Assembly: GCA_963682025.1 (NCBI GenBank)
Contig: OY821517.1
Span: forward strand, 299,611,344 to 299,675,343
Source: Cordilura impudica
Lineage: Eukaryota > Arthropoda > Insecta > Diptera > Scathophagidae
Length of the DNA stretch: 64,000 bases
Reading direction: 5' to 3'
Under the pieces are notes generated by a model. The model was not told the DNA's origin. It worked only from the letters and a program-made list of their open reading frames with translations, and searched no databases. Position 1 is the stretch's first letter, and each line of letters opens with the position of its first letter. The position numbers were made by a program, and so were the translations under genes. Positions 34,379 to 46,480 of the stretch are shown piece by piece.

Positions 34379-36728
34379 TTTAATACAAAATATCATCAAA
34401 ATTTAAATTTCTGTTATTTCGAAAATTTGTTTACCCCTTACTGTTTTTATTTTGTTTAAATAGTTGGCGTAGGTATTCGATTGGTTGTTTCGCCTTATTG
34501 CTGTGCACTTCGCTTTTCCATTACCTCTACACTCATCTACCATACGCCATGCGAATCAGTTTTCTCTATCTCCTCTACAACCTCTTAATTTTCAATTTCT
34601 TTTCCGTATTTTCTTTGCTACTTAGTTCCTCAATCAGACCAAATTACATATTTTTGCCCTTTTCAATCATATTTCTCAATGTTTCTTCAATGATATTATC
34701 TGAGTTTGTGTTCTCACCTGCTCTTCTCCTTCACTTTCCTCATCCTAAGAATAATCACATCTGTGTTAGACCACAATTGAGTCGTTTATTTCAAAAAACA
34801 GTCAAGCAACAAATTATTGATTTTGAGTAAATCAAAGAAAACTTCCTAGAATCTTAAAATTTTTTTTAGAAAATTTATATTTTTCCTACAAAGTTATCCA
34901 TTTGTGTAACTGTTTGATAAAGTAAAATTTTTTTATCTGTATTAACACGTATGTAAAAAAATAATATAAAGTTTGCACTTGACTGGTTTCTGAACCAAAC
35001 CACCATCACTATTGTAACTGTCGTAAGAAATATTCAATTGTATTAGGGTTCAAACTTTTAAAGAGTTTAACATCATTTTCTTAGATACTTATTTTTTTGG
35101 AATGCCTATTCGTCCCTATATGTACATTCGCTATACAGTGCAGTCTGCTTCCGTGGTGGGCCATTGAAATATATTGCCATAAAACTCTTCGCATCTAACC
35201 AAGTAGGGTTTTAGAGCTTTAGAAATCTTTTATTTTTTTGCATTTATTGGAACCTATAACGTTCACGAAAAAAATTTTATTAGGACCTAGTATTACACAG
35301 TGGAAAATAAACCATAAAATCGTTTGTTTTTTACTCACCTTTCCTGAATGATGTGCGATCTCTGTAGGTAAAGCCGGAGGAAAATGGGTTTTTAGCATAG
35401 TGAATGTTGATGATCCAAGTCCATCTATAAATTGCTTCACAACTATTTTTCTTGTTATAAGAAAACTATTTGTAAGTTGAAATCTTAAAAGTCTCACTCA
35501 TGTTTCATCAGAATTTTAAAATTCTTTGTACGACCGAGGCCACCATTTTTTAAAAGATTTAACATCTTGAGGGGTCACATTGTGTATATTGAAATGATTT
35601 GTTTTACTGGCCTTCAGTATTAAAAATCCCGCCGTTTAGAGCAGAAACCAGTTAAGCGCTGTCACTTGACTTCTTTCTGCACTAAACCAAGATTTCTCGA
35701 CTTTGCTACACCATCACATGGGGGCAAATTTTAATTGTTTTTGCATTAAACGATGCATTTACCTTTAAATAACAGTAATCACACAACAACTCAACTTTCG
35801 ATTTTTTGTTGCTTGACTGGTTTTTGAAATAAACGATTCAATTGACCAATGTAGCCTCTAGGCAACAGCACTTTTACAAAATTATTAGAGACAAACAAAT
35901 CTCTTTACTCATTATTTTTAATTATAATAACTCCCTTATCATTATTTATTTATATTTTCAGTTGGTTTTACAATTAAACAATTATTTTTATTATATTTAT
36001 TATACGGCATTTTACGGTCGTATACGCCAACCTTAACGCATACAGTTTTTTTTTATATTTTATATTTACATAATTTCTTTTTTTACCCGCAATTGGTAAC
36101 GTAATCTTTTTAGATAAGGGCACACACACAAAGCATACCCATCCATCTTATAGTGTGTATAGGGTAGTGTTGTGTAGTGTAGTGGACGATGTCGTATCTT
36201 AAAGTAACATCGTCATCGTCATCATACCCCCATGTGCTGAATACGAACGATTACAATTGGTAATGGTTGTTGTACGTATTTAGTTTAGTTGCTGTTGCAT
36301 GAGTTGGTAGGATTTGTTGATGTTTTTTTTTCATTGTAGTTGTTGTTTCTAAAGTCGTTTATTTTGTCGTAAGCCGGTAAATGTTGTTAGTTTCATTGTG
36401 TGATTTTTACAGGTCAAATATTTTTCGATTTTTTTTTTTTTGTTTTTTATACTTTTGTTGTTTTTCCAGGGATTTATTTTTGTTGTCTTAAATAACATTT
36501 GCCACTACTTGTGCCGTATATTCCTAAAGTTTCTTAATGCTCATGCTTGTGATGTTGAATGGTTTTCGTTTGACTGTCTGTTTTTCTTATTATTGGTTTA
36601 AGTTTTCTTAAGTCGTTAAATTTTGTTGTTTTTTTATATTTTTTATTTTGTTTTCAACTTAAAATTATTTACGCAAATATTTAAGAAGACATTTTTCGTT
36701 CCCTAATCTTTTTGTATTGAGCGTATTT
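34379..36728. other. No gene seen; AT-rich spacer
   Basis: About 2.3 kb without a recognisable gene. A frame at 34498-34830 is rich in L, F, S and Y and has no motif. CTTGACTGGTTT followed by TGAA occurs at 34979 and again at 35813. From 36110 on, TG- and GTTGTTG-rich tracts resemble fly intron or spacer sequence. Confidence 0.4.
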
Positions 36729-36889
36729 GCCATGTGCAGGGTTGTCAATTCAGTGCTTTTAGCACTGTTTTTAGTGCTTTTTAAAATCTTCGATGCGAAA
36801 ATTTTTCGAGTTAGTGCTTAGTGCTTTTTTTTTTAAAACGCCAGTGACACCAAATCTTAAATTTCACATGGAGTGAAAACTCCATGGCC

Positions 36890-38057
36890 TAACAATGAAA
36901 AACTGCTGTTTTGGATAAGAAATCAATTTTATTCTTCATTATAATCCCTGTTAAATGAATTGCATATTGTTTAATCCTTTCATATAGGTTTCCGACTCTG
37001 ATATGACTTTTTCATTTGTGGAAAATCTTTTTTCCTGGAGCCATCTTTTTAAGTTGGGGAACAAATATTAATCACTGGGGGCCAGATCTTGAAAATACGG
37101 GGGTGGACAAGAGAATCATGAAGTAAAGACTTATACCCGTATTCATAAAAATTAAAGTGTACTTCAAGTAGACTTTATCAACAAATTTTTTATGAAAAAC
37201 AGACTTATTGTCTGTCTACTTGAAGTACACTTTAATTTTTATGAATACGGGTGTTAAAATTTACTGAAGCCAAAGCAGATGAAAGCGCCGAAGCATTGTC
37301 ATGATGGTACAAGATTTTTTTTCTTATTTAAGTGGGGTCGTTTTTTTTTCTTAATTTCTTCAGCCAATCTGAAGAGCTCAACATAATAATTGGCAGTTAT
37401 AGCTTTTCCTTTCTCCAAGTAATCAATAAATATTATACCACGTGCATCCCAAAAAGCACTGCCCATTACCTTTCCAGCCGATTGTTGAGTCTTTGGCCGC
37501 TTTGGTCGGCTTTTGCACGCTTGTAATCACTTCACAGACTGTCTATTGGACTCTGGTGCATAGTAATGAATACACATCTCATCCATTGTTATAAATCGGC
37601 GTAAAAATTTAGTTGAATTTACTTCAAACATCTCCAAAGCATACTTTAAATCATGAACACATTTCAGTTTTTGTTCAGCTATTACAAATCGCGGCACCCA
37701 TCGAGTAGAAAGCTTTTTCATATATTAATATTTATAAACAATAATATATATTGAACTCGCTCGGTTGATGTCTTTATGATGCCAGCAATCTCACTCACTT
37801 TTATCTTTCGATCATCCGATACAACCTGATGCACTTTTCTTAAGTTTTCTTCGGTAACTGTCTCATTTGGACGACCAAAACGATCTGTATCATTTGTGCT
37901 CGTGCGACCACATTTAAATTCGTAATACCACGTTTTAATCATTGAATACGACGGCAAAGATTCACCATAATGTTATCAATCCATTCCTTAGCTTGGACAA
38001 TAGTTTTTCCCACCAAAAACAATGTTTAATCAGAACATGAAACTCTTTACAATCCAT
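36890..38057 (-). pseudogene. mariner transposase
   Basis: The minus strand starts at an ATG at 38055-38057 with MDCKEFHVLIKHCFLVGK, then a frameshift and PSYSMIKTWYYEFKCGRTS, DRFGRPNETVTEENLRKVHQ and KIKVSEIAGIIKTS (to about 37730): the two helix-turn-helix DNA-binding parts. Next come KLSTRWVPRFVIAEQK and RFITMDEMCIHYYAPES (37560), which holds the first catalytic Asp, and YHHDNASA (near 37300) with the second. The MITE at 37134 interrupts the C-terminus, which then reads LFPNLKRWLQ-like residues after frameshifts. Spacing and motifs fit the mariner family (DD34D). Confidence 0.85.
37134..37253. mobile_element. 120-bp MITE, PIF/Harbinger-like
   Basis: Two 39-base arms are perfect inverse copies (37135-37173 and 37214-37252), beginning ACCCGTATTCATAAAAATT. 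The loop is 40 bases. The flanks are TTA at 37131-37133 and 37254-37256, a 3-bp duplication typical of PIF/Harbinger. It splits the C-terminal part of the mariner gene. Confidence 0.85.
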
Positions 38058-38318
38058 TTTTTTCCTCAAATTTTAAAAGTAGCATCATTTTTATAACGGA
38101 AACTTTTTTTAAAATTAATGAAATGCCATGAAATTTTGAAACAAGTTTTCTAACAGTTGGCCCTACTGAATAAACAGAAAAAAATTGACACTTGTCATGC
38201 CATCTCTATGTTAGGCCATGGAGATTTAACTCCATGTAGTAATTTTAAAATTTTGTCAGGTCTTGAAAATGGATGGCAAATGATCCACCTGATGAAATGG
38301 CAAAATTATTAATTCACA

Positions 38319-38540
38319 ATTGAATTTTGGAATGAAGTGAACTCATATGAGGATGCAACTGACTTAAGTCCATTTGAAGCTTTAGCTAATCTTGCTATGA
38401 AACTTTTGTCGCTTCCTTATTTAAACGCTGAATTTGCAAGGGTTTTTTAGCAACATGAACCTTATCAAATCCAAAATAGGAAATCGAATGCCATTACAAT
38501 CACACTACTTACATTAAAAATGGATTGAAAAGAGAAGATT
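38319..38540 (+). pseudogene. hAT transposase C-terminal dimerisation segment
   Basis: The + strand reads FWNEVNSYEDATDLSPFEALANLAMKLLSLPYLNAEFARVF in two frames. This is the W..V..Y.DA....F..L...A...LSLPxSNAxxERxF pattern of many hAT transposases. It is the only coding trace of the hAT whose ends lie at 36737 and 48100. The rest of its transposase is deleted. Confidence 0.7.
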
Positions 38541-39635
38541 TCTGTTGCTAAAGATATGAAACACCCGGTGAAGTACATATTTTAATTAATCGTACTATTG
38601 TTTATAAAGCATCAGAATTTGAAAATAAAACCGTTTTGTGGCCAGATGAAAGTCATAGTAGACTTTAATATAAGTACAGTGTCAATCAAAAAAATAGCAC
38701 CAATGTTCAAGTCTTTGTTCATGCTAGTGAAAAAAAATCATGTGAGTCCGATCAAAGGGGAGATGTGTAAATATTTAGTGATTAAAGTTTTTTTATGGCA
38801 CTTTTTAAAAATCAAACAGAAAGCTCCATCTATGTATCACTTATAGCAATCAAATGCAGGGGCTCTGCTAATATAAAAATATTTACTATTATTTTTTATT
38901 TCAACCAGTTAATTTTTAATTTTTCGTTTTTTATTTCTCATTTTGCATTTTACTTTTTTCATTTTCCATTTTTTATTTTCCCTTTTCCATTTGTCAATTT
39001 TTATTTTTTCATTTTTCGTTTTTGATTTATCATTTTAATTTTTTATTTTTCATTTTTATTTTTCATCTTTTATTTTTCACTAGCTGTTTTTACCCGGTCT
39101 TGCCCGCGATCCAAAGGGCTTTGACTTGAAAAATGGTTCACTATGCTTACCAGGCGCTGAGTACTTAGTCCCCGATGAACCATTCCTCAAAAAAATTAAC
39201 TTACTCCCAAAAAATTTTTATGGGATTGGGGAATTTGTTCATGGTGAAAAAATTCCCTATGTTCACGTTTTTTGGGGGAACAAATTCATGTTTTATTTCA
39301 ATTTAAAATTTTGTGATTTTTTAATTTAGAACTTTTTTTTATAAGACGCTACTTCAAAAATAAGCTGCTAAACCCCTTAAGTTTTTTTTTTGAATTTTAT
39401 TTATTTTGTAAACATCAAATGTAACGGAATCGTTTGCAAATTAAGGGAATCAGAACTTTTAAAAATTGAATTACTTTATTCAATAAGTGATCATCATTGA
39501 GCAGAGACGCCAAAGAAAAACAGAAAATGAATGCGACGTTTAATATTGTGCCGCAATGTTGCTTTAAGCAACTGCTTATATTATATGTATAGTAATTATT
39601 GCACATACGTAGATAACATTTATCATAAGACTTTT

Positions 39636-40090
39636 CACTGAGCTGTGTCCCGCGAGCGAGTTGCGTCCGCGTCCGCGCGTTTGGCAGCTACACCCGTGCT
39701 GCCGCGCAGTTGTTGTCAATTTATTTGAATCCCAAAATATATTTTTCAGAACATTCCTATATTTTAGCTGAGCTGTGTTCCGTGGGCGCGTCGCGTCTGC
39801 GTCCGCGCGCCCCTTCCGCGCGTTTGGCAGCTAACCCTTTGTCAACTTATTTTAATCGCCAAAATATATTTTTCAAATCATTGCAATATTTTAGCTGAGC
39901 TGTGTTTGTTGCGTCCGCGTCCGCGCGCCGCTTCCGCACGTTCGGCAGCCATACCAGTGCTGCCGCGCAGTTGTTGTCAACCTATTTTAATTGCCAAATT
40001 TTATTTTTCAGGTCATCCAATATATGAGCGCAGCTATGTTCCGCGAGCGCATCGCGTCGCGTCCGCGCGCCGCACGCCGCTTTCGCGTAT
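39636..40090. repeat. GC-rich tandem repeat, about 125-bp unit, four copies
   Basis: Each unit has GAGCTGTGTTCCG, a GCGTCCGCGTCCGCGCG-like core and an AT-rich part (TTGTCAA, TTATTTTAAT, CAAAATATATTTTTCA). Units start near 39638, 39769, 39893 and 40025. The GC content of the core stands out sharply against the surrounding sequence. Confidence 0.75.
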
Positions 40091-40305
40091 CGAAATTATG
40101 CTATTGAAAAGAATACAGATTTTAAATACGTTTATTGAGAGCAGTATGGAGATTTTGTTCATTTCTTTTAAGGACCTTTATTTAAAAATTTGGGGAATTT
40201 GTTCATTTTTTGGGGAATTTGTGCAAAGTGCTGAGCGCATGCTTACCACTACAACTTAGCATGGATTATTTTGAGTGTATTATGTCTAAAAGTTACGAAT
40301 TTTAG

Positions 40306-40506
40306 TTATTCTAGAGCTTGGGGATATACAGCAATTCTGGTTTTTCCTTCTGGTGCATATACGAAAAGCTTGTGCTGGCTCCCAACTCTGGAGCAGGCGA
40401 CAATTAAGTGTCTATGAGAAAAACAGGGAGATTCTAAGTTGATACCTGCTACCGTAAGATATGGTCCTCTTATGTACGTTATGTTAGGAACAACTTTTTG
40501 TACCAT
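40306..40506 (-). pseudogene. Helitron helicase C-terminal end
   Basis: The minus strand from 40506 reads VAGINLESPCFSHRHLIVACSRVGSQHKLFVYAPEGKTR. This is the last motif block (LxVACSRVG...LFVYAPEGKT) of Pif1-type Helitron helicases. All upstream Rep/helicase sequence of Helitron 2 is gone or replaced by the DINE-like insert at 40518. Confidence 0.85.
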
Positions 40507-40517
40507 ATCTTACAATG

Positions 40518-41287
40518 AACAAGTTAGAAAATTATAGTCGGTCTAGACCGACTATACGATACCCTATACCATGGATATAGAAAATAAGCATAAACCAAAT
40601 TTGAGTGGGATTTTTATTAATTTTTTCGGCTGCAGATATGAAAAAGTTCATATCGGATGCTATATCTATATGGGGACTAGGCCCAAAAATGGACCGATCC
40701 TGACCATGTTTGGTAAAGTCTCCTGTATTTTGCAAAAGTATATACAAACAAAATTTGAGAAGAATCAGTGCAATATTTTTGTTTTTTGATAGATTTAAGT
40801 GAAGATCGGGAAGCAGCTCTATATGGGGCCTATGACTAAGAGTTGTCCAATAGGGATTATTTTTGGACTACTGAATAATGGATGTAATATATACATACAA
40901 ACCCAATTTGACTAAGATTTGTATGATAATTTGGATCTTATGGCAATATATGTTGATTTCATAGGGGTCATTTGTATGGGGGCTAGGTCTGAACATGGAC
41001 CGATTCTCACCAATTTCAATAGCGTTCATCCCATGGCCGATAAAAGATCATATATCAAATTTCGTTAAAATATATTAATATTTGCGACCTGCAGTTTGAT
41101 TACAAGCTTTACATGGACACACAGACGGACGGACGGACGGACGGACGGACATCGTTAAATCGAATCAGATGGTGATTCTGATTCGATCGGTATAATTAAA
41201 GATGGGTGTAGGTCAAATATTTTTGGTTGTTACAAACAGCAGCACAAAGTCATTATACCCAAACCACATAGTGGTATAGGGTATAAA
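40518..41287 (-). mobile_element. DINE-like element (family 1), copy 4
   Basis: A full-length copy with both ends: AACAAGTTAGAAAATTATAG with the intact 20-base palindrome (TAGTCGGTCTAGACCGACTA), the block TTCATATCGGATGCTATATC, the GACGGACGGACGGACGGAC tract near 41119, and CCACATAGTGGTATAGGGT at the end. It is inserted in Helitron 2. Confidence 0.8.
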
Positions 41288-41929
41288 AACCAACTTACAA
41301 AAGTCTTCTGGTAGGGATATTACAGTCGTTTCAAGAGTTTCACATTCCCTGGAGTTAGTTTTTCTTATCTGTTGGGCCTGAAGACATTGTTGAGTCGTTT
41401 CCGAAGTTTCAAATTCCCTCGACTAAGCTTGGCTTAGCTGCTGGATTTCTAGACACACTGGAGTAGATTCAGGCATTTCCGCTTCTCTTACAAAGCTTGT
41501 CTTGATCTTTGGGCTTCAAGACGTTATTGGGGAAATAAATGTAATATTTTGTTTTCCATTGTATTTAAAAAGGCGAGATGCAAATATTTATAATCGGAAT
41601 AATCCTGCAGCGGTAGTCAACGTATGAGATAAATCTGCACTAATTTTGGGGTGTTGCAATTCATATAGTAAAAAAGGTAAGACGGGAAAATTTAGTGTAA
41701 ACTCAAGAGTAGTAAGTAAAGAGATTTATGTACAAAATTTTTGGGAAGTCCATTGAAAAATTAAAATATGAACAAACACTAAAAGCGTATATAGAAAATT
41801 AAAAAAAGTGGGCGTGGCCGATAAAAGTATATGACGACCTTACCTGGGATTTGAGAATGATGTGCAGTTAATTCGAGCGAAACCCATAAAAAATTAAAAA
41901 AGTGTTCGCAGAGATCGTGTGTACCAAAT

Positions 41930-42770
41930 TTCAGAGGAAATCGTTAACAAATAAAAATTTGTATAGCGAACAAATATACCAAAAAGCAGAAAATGAATTG
42001 TATATAAAAAGTGGGCGTAAAAGTAGGCGTGGTCGATAAGAAGCTTATGGTGACCTTAGCTGGAGTACAGGGATCGTGTGTACCGAATCTCAAAGAAATC
42101 CGCTAACAAATAAAAATTGTATAGCGAACAAATATACCAAAAAGCAGAAAATTAATTGTATATAAAAAGTGGGTGTAAAAGTAGGCATGGCCGGTAAGTA
42201 GTATATGGTGACCTTAGCCGGAGTACAGGGATCGTGTGTACCAAATGTCAGAGAAATCCGTAAACAAATAAAAATTTGTATAGCGAAGAAATATACCAAA
42301 AAGCAGAAAATGATTTGTATATAAAAAATGGGCGTAAAAGTAGGCGTGGCCGGTAAGAAGTATATGGTGACCTTAGCTGGAGTACAGGGATCGTGTGTAC
42401 CAAATTTCAGAGAAAATCGTTAACAAATAAAAATTTGTATAGCGAACAAATATACCAAAAAGCAGAAACTGAATTGTATATAAAAAGTGGGCGTTAAAGT
42501 AGGCGTGGTCGACAAGAAGCATATGGTGACCTTAGCTGGAGTACAGGGATCGTGTGTACCGAATTTCAGAGAAATCCGTTAACAAATAAAAATTTGTATA
42601 GTGAACAAATATGAATAAAACAGAAAAGGAATTTTACATAAAAAGTGCGCGTAAAAGTAGGCGTGGCCGGTAAAAAGTACATGGCGAGCTTTCCTGGGGT
42701 ATAGAGATCATGTGTACAAAATTTCAGAAAAATCCGTTGAAAAATAAAAGTTTGTATAGCGGTCAAACAA
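41930..42770. repeat. About 159-bp tandem repeats at the Helitron 2 5' side
   Basis: Five to six units share GTAGGCGTGGCCG, ATATGGTGACCTTAGCTGGA, ACAGGGATCGTGTGTACC, AATAAAAATTTGTATAGCG and AAAAAGCAGAAAATGAATTG. The ACAGGGATCGTG anchor recurs at about 42067, 42226, 42385 and 42545. Confidence 0.85.
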
Positions 42771-44099
42771 ACAAACAAATAAACAAACAAACAAACAGAA
42801 AATGAATTTTATATATATAGATTTTTTTCGTTTTCGTTTTCATTTTTTCGTTTTTCGTTTTTCATTTTTAATTTATCATTTTTCATTTTTACTTTTTCGT
42901 TTTTCATTTTCAATTTTTTATTTTTCATTTTTAATTTTTTATTTTTCATTTTTCATTTTTTATTTTTCATTTTTCGTTTTTCATTATTTATATATAATTT
43001 TTTATTTTTCGTTTTGTTTTTTCAATTTATATATTTCATTTTTTATTTTTAATTTTGTTTTTTCATTTTTATTTTTCATTTTACATATTTTTGTTTTCAT
43101 TTTTCACTTTTTATTTTATTTTTATTTTTTTTTATTTTTCATTTTTCATTCTAAAATATGTTGTTACAAATCATAATTTTTTCACCAATACGATCATAAG
43201 TCACACCGATTTTGTCTTACGTCTCACGTTTGTATTGTGAAATAGAAATTTACCCCCCTGCGCGTATAGATGTTTACACATTAAAATTATTTGTTCGTAC
43301 ATATTATTTGAAAGTAAGTATGCAATACTGTATACTAGCAGATTACAGCGCTCGAAATTCAAGTGCAATTTCTAGGCAGCTTTATTTTTCAACTTAGCCA
43401 ATTCACAAACCAACACTTTTATGGTTTATTATTATTGTGAATGAAGATAACAAACTCATTAACAAACATATTAACAAATTTAATAAAACACACATAGCAT
43501 ATGTATAATTTTATGTATGTATGTGTTAGTAGCAACTTTAAATGCAATTTACTCAAAACAAAGGACAAAACTTAAAAATTTGTAAGTCTGCAAAACGGCT
43601 AAAAAGAAATGCCTTTCAAATAATGTACTTTTGATTAAAATCGGGATAAAATGGTAGAACAAAACAGCGGTCACAAGAAATCGCCTAGCCTATTAATATA
43701 ATAGATTCTCTATAAGCGTACCTACTTTTGCCAAAAAAAGTTAACGGTTCTTTTCCAATGATCGAAATTATAAAAAAAAAACTCTGCGCCAGTGAAGTCA
43801 CTGAAATAACACCGAATGACAAAAATTCTTTAAAAAATATTAATAATGATTTAATAGTTGAAATAAAAGGATCAAAAACAGAAGTAAGAGGTTTTATATT
43901 AAAAATAAAATAATTCCCCACATACATATTTTATTATTTATTTTCATAGAAATTGGAAGTTGAAAGCAAAACGTGTTATTATAAAAAAATGGTTTCTGAG
44001 CATAACCCCTAAATAAGAAAATTAGTTGGTTGCTCTAATAAAATGATTGTGAATGCACTAAAATGATTGCGAATGCAATATAATTTACTCAAAATATTA

Positions 44100-44853
44100 A
44101 ACACGTGGTCGCAAGCGAGGTTTGTCACCATTAATGGTTAAATGTTTGGTCAGACAATGCAAGAAGATCCATTTATGCCAGTTATAGAGTTAAAAAGGAG
44201 CTAAATGTTTCCGCAAGTGTAAACTATTCGTGCAAGACAACAACTTGAACGCCTTTAGTCCGCGAAATGCATATAAGCATGTTGCAAAGCGTTTGGAGTT
44301 TGCTAGAATTCATTTAGGATGGCCAGCTGAAAAGTGGAGAAATGTTATTTGTACAGATGAATCCAAAGTTTTATTTCAGAAGACCCCCTAACGCTGAATT
44401 CAATTCAAAATTCACAACAAAAGCCATTAAATATGGTGGTACTGTCATATATATCGGATCAGAACAATTATGGATAAGACAATTTACGTTAATATTTTCC
44501 TGGACGTATTGCTACCATATGTTTCTGAGGATATGCCGCTGGTTTGGGTTTTGCAGCAAGATAATGACCCGAAGCATACCAGCAAACTTGCAAACATGTG
44601 GTTTCAGGGCAATAAAATAAACGTGATGGAATGGTCAACTCAGTCCGCAGATCTAAGTCCAATCGAGAATTTATGGACAAATATAAAGAAGGGAGTATCC
44701 CAAATACAGCCAATCAGTAATGAAGCCCTTTGGATGGCTGCTCAGCAATTCTGGAACTCAACTTCGAAGGAGAAGTGCCTAAATCTGGTGAAATCGATTC
44801 AAAAACGTTGTGCAGAGGTTATTGCCAATAATGGGCACCCAACAAAATATTAA
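44100..44853 (+). pseudogene. Tc1 transposase, 5' decayed
   Basis: The + strand reads KRLEFARIHLGWPAEKW and VICTDESKVLF (first Asp codon 44356-44358), then after stops a clean frame from 44470: LDVLLPYVSEDMPLVWVLQQDNDPKHTS (second Asp 44560-44562) and SPIENLWTNIK (Glu 44665-44667). The spacing is exactly DD34E, the Tc1 signature. The frame runs to a stop after GHPTKY. An end-like sequence, GTAGTGCTAC then a T-run and GACCGAGTG, lies at 44957-44983. The DNA-binding N-terminus is not readable. Confidence 0.85.
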
Positions 44854-45079
44854 TTTCAATATAAGAAGATATCATAAAAATACTGAATTCAAAACCGTTA
44901 ATTTATTTATATTTATGTTTAGTTTAAATATTTATTTTTAATACAATAAGAAATGTAGTGCTACTTTTTTTGACCGAGTGTTTTTCAAGTTGTTTTTAAA
45001 AAGCTGAAAATTTGTAATAAAATAAAATACCAAATCAACAATTTCTTATTTAATATCGTTTCACAGTCTTATAAGTATA

Positions 45080-46297
45080 CTAGATGTAACCCGGTGTGCT
45101 TCGCTACCACCTCCCCCCGAACCGTAATGAAAGGGTTCACGCAAAGTTCCAAGTCCCTCACTATTACAGTAATTCAGATATATCACATTTAATATTAAGT
45201 TTGTATGGGGGTGCCACGCATATTCGTCCAATCCTGCCCATTTTTTTGTCTGACTACGTTAATAATAGATGACCTGAGACAAATTTGCAAAGTTCTCTAT
45301 ACCATAGTACTTAATATATATGATATTAAAAATTTATTTTTGTATGAGAGGTGTGACGCCCACTAAGAATATTAAAAACAAGTAAAAAAATTATAGTCGG
45401 TCTATACCGACTATACGATACCCTTTACCATGTCCTATCTCTTAGGCCCAACTAACTGGACTATAGAAAATAAGCAAACACCAAATTTGAGTCTGATTTT
45501 TATAAATTTTTTTGCCTGCAGATATGAAAAAGTTCATATCGGATGCTATATCTATATGGGGACTAGGTCCGAAAATGGACCGATCCTGATCATGTTTGGT
45601 AAAGTCTCTTGTATTTTGCAAAAATATATACAAACAAAATCTGAGAAGAATCAGTGCAATATTTTTGTTTTTTAATAGATTTAAGTGAAGATCGGGAAGC
45701 AGCTCTATATGGGGCCAAAGGGATCATTTTTTGAGTACTCATTAATGGACGTATTGAACGCACACAAAACCCAATTTGAGTAAGATCTATGTGACAATTT
45801 GGATCTTATGGCAATTTATGTCGATTTCATAGGGGTAATTTGTATGGGGGCTAGGTCTGAACATGGACCGATTCTCACCAATTTCAATAGCGTTCATCCC
45901 ATGGCCGATAAAAGCTTATTTACCAAATTTTATCAAAATATATTCATATTTGCGACCTGCAGTTTGATTACAAGCTTTACATGGACACACAGACGGACGG
46001 ACGGACGGACATTGTTAAATCAACTCAGAAAGTGATTCTGATTCGATCGGTATAATTAAAGATGGGTCTAGGTCAAATATTTTTGGTTGTTACAAACAGC
46101 AGCACAAAGTCATTATACCCAAACCACATAGTGATATAGGGTATAAAAAAAATACAGCCTGTAGCACTTCCCATATCCGCAGTAAGACTCTGTGAAAATT
46201 TCAGGAAGATCAGATGAGTAGTTACGGAGATTAACTTCTACAAACAAACAAACACACATTGTCTCTTTATTATGCTAGAATAGATTATTAGTATAGA
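45080..46297 (-). mobile_element. Helitron 3, non-autonomous
   Basis: On the minus strand the 5' end is TCTATACTAATAATCTATTC after an A and the 3' end is CACACCGGGTTACATCTAG before a T. The sequence near the 5' end (GTAGTTACGGAGATTA, AACAAACAAACACACATTG on the + strand) matches Helitron 4. There is no coding sequence, and a DINE-like copy is nested at 45377-46147. Confidence 0.85.
45377..46147 (-). mobile_element. DINE-like element (family 1), copy 5
   Basis: Full length. The palindrome has one change in the middle (GTCGGTCTATACCGAC). It ends with CCACATAGTGATATAGGGT. It is inserted in Helitron 3 and very similar to copy 4. Confidence 0.8.
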
Positions 46298-46310
46298 TTT
46301 TTTTATTTCG

Positions 46311-46480
46311 ATACTTGCTGATATACAATGTTTTTTGTTTTTTCATTCGGTACAACAATTATCAGATCTTTCGGCGTTACTACCCTGGAGCAAGGTATAT
46401 GTAGCTGCCCATTAGAAGAACATGGATTTTCTTAAATAGATCTAGCAACACTTAACTATTGGCCTTGAACTTAAAATATC
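46311..46480 (-). pseudogene. Helitron helicase C-terminal remnant
   Basis: After frame changes the minus strand gives ENPCSSNGQLHIPCSR, then VTPKDLIIVVPNEKTKNIVY. This is the terminal block of a Helitron helicase of a different subfamily from that at 40306. With the repeats at 46680-47530 it appears to be the rest of another minus-strand Helitron, cut by Helitron 3 on one side and by a Tc1-like end on the other. Confidence 0.65.

Larger units (their letters stand above)
36867..38236 (-). mobile_element. mariner element
   Basis: The left end CATGGAGTGAAAACTCCATG with GCCTAACA, and the right end TGTTAGGCCATGGAG with TTTAACTCCATG, are inverse copies of about 28 bp. The right flank is TA, the left CA. 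The length of 1370 bp includes a 120-bp MITE plus its TTA duplication, leaving about 1.25 kb, the standard size for mariner. It lies inside the hAT 36737-48100. Confidence 0.85.
39080..42821 (-). mobile_element. Helitron 2
   Basis: Read on the minus strand, the 5' end is TCTATATATATAAAATTC after an A and the 3' end is GGGTAAAAACAGCTAG before a T. Both flanks are the low-complexity core of the repeat above, so the insertion is clean. Inside, from 5' to 3': about 159-bp tandem repeats, a DINE-like copy, a decayed helicase end and a GC-rich tandem repeat. Confidence 0.85.
38728..43295 (-). mobile_element. Dispersed repeat with low-complexity core, copy 2
   Basis: An inverted copy of the element at 27428-29938. 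The right flank of copy 1 is matched at 38728-38925 (GTGAGTCCGATCAAAGGGG, CAGGGGCTCTGCTAATATAA) and the left flank at 43160-43295 (ATCATAAGTCACACCGATTT, GCGCGTATAGATGTTTACAC). The core (TTTTTCATTTTTTATT-type repeats) is in two pieces, 38926-39079 and 42822-43157, because Helitron 2 is inserted in it. Confidence 0.65.

Noticed and set aside
34498..34830. Frame of 110 codons with hydrophobic residues
   Set aside because: Rich in L, F and S from AT/CT composition, no signal peptide plus domain pattern and no family motif.
42802..43240. Phe-rich frame of 124 codons on the + strand
   Set aside because: It is the TTTTTCATTTTT low-complexity core of the dispersed repeat, read through.
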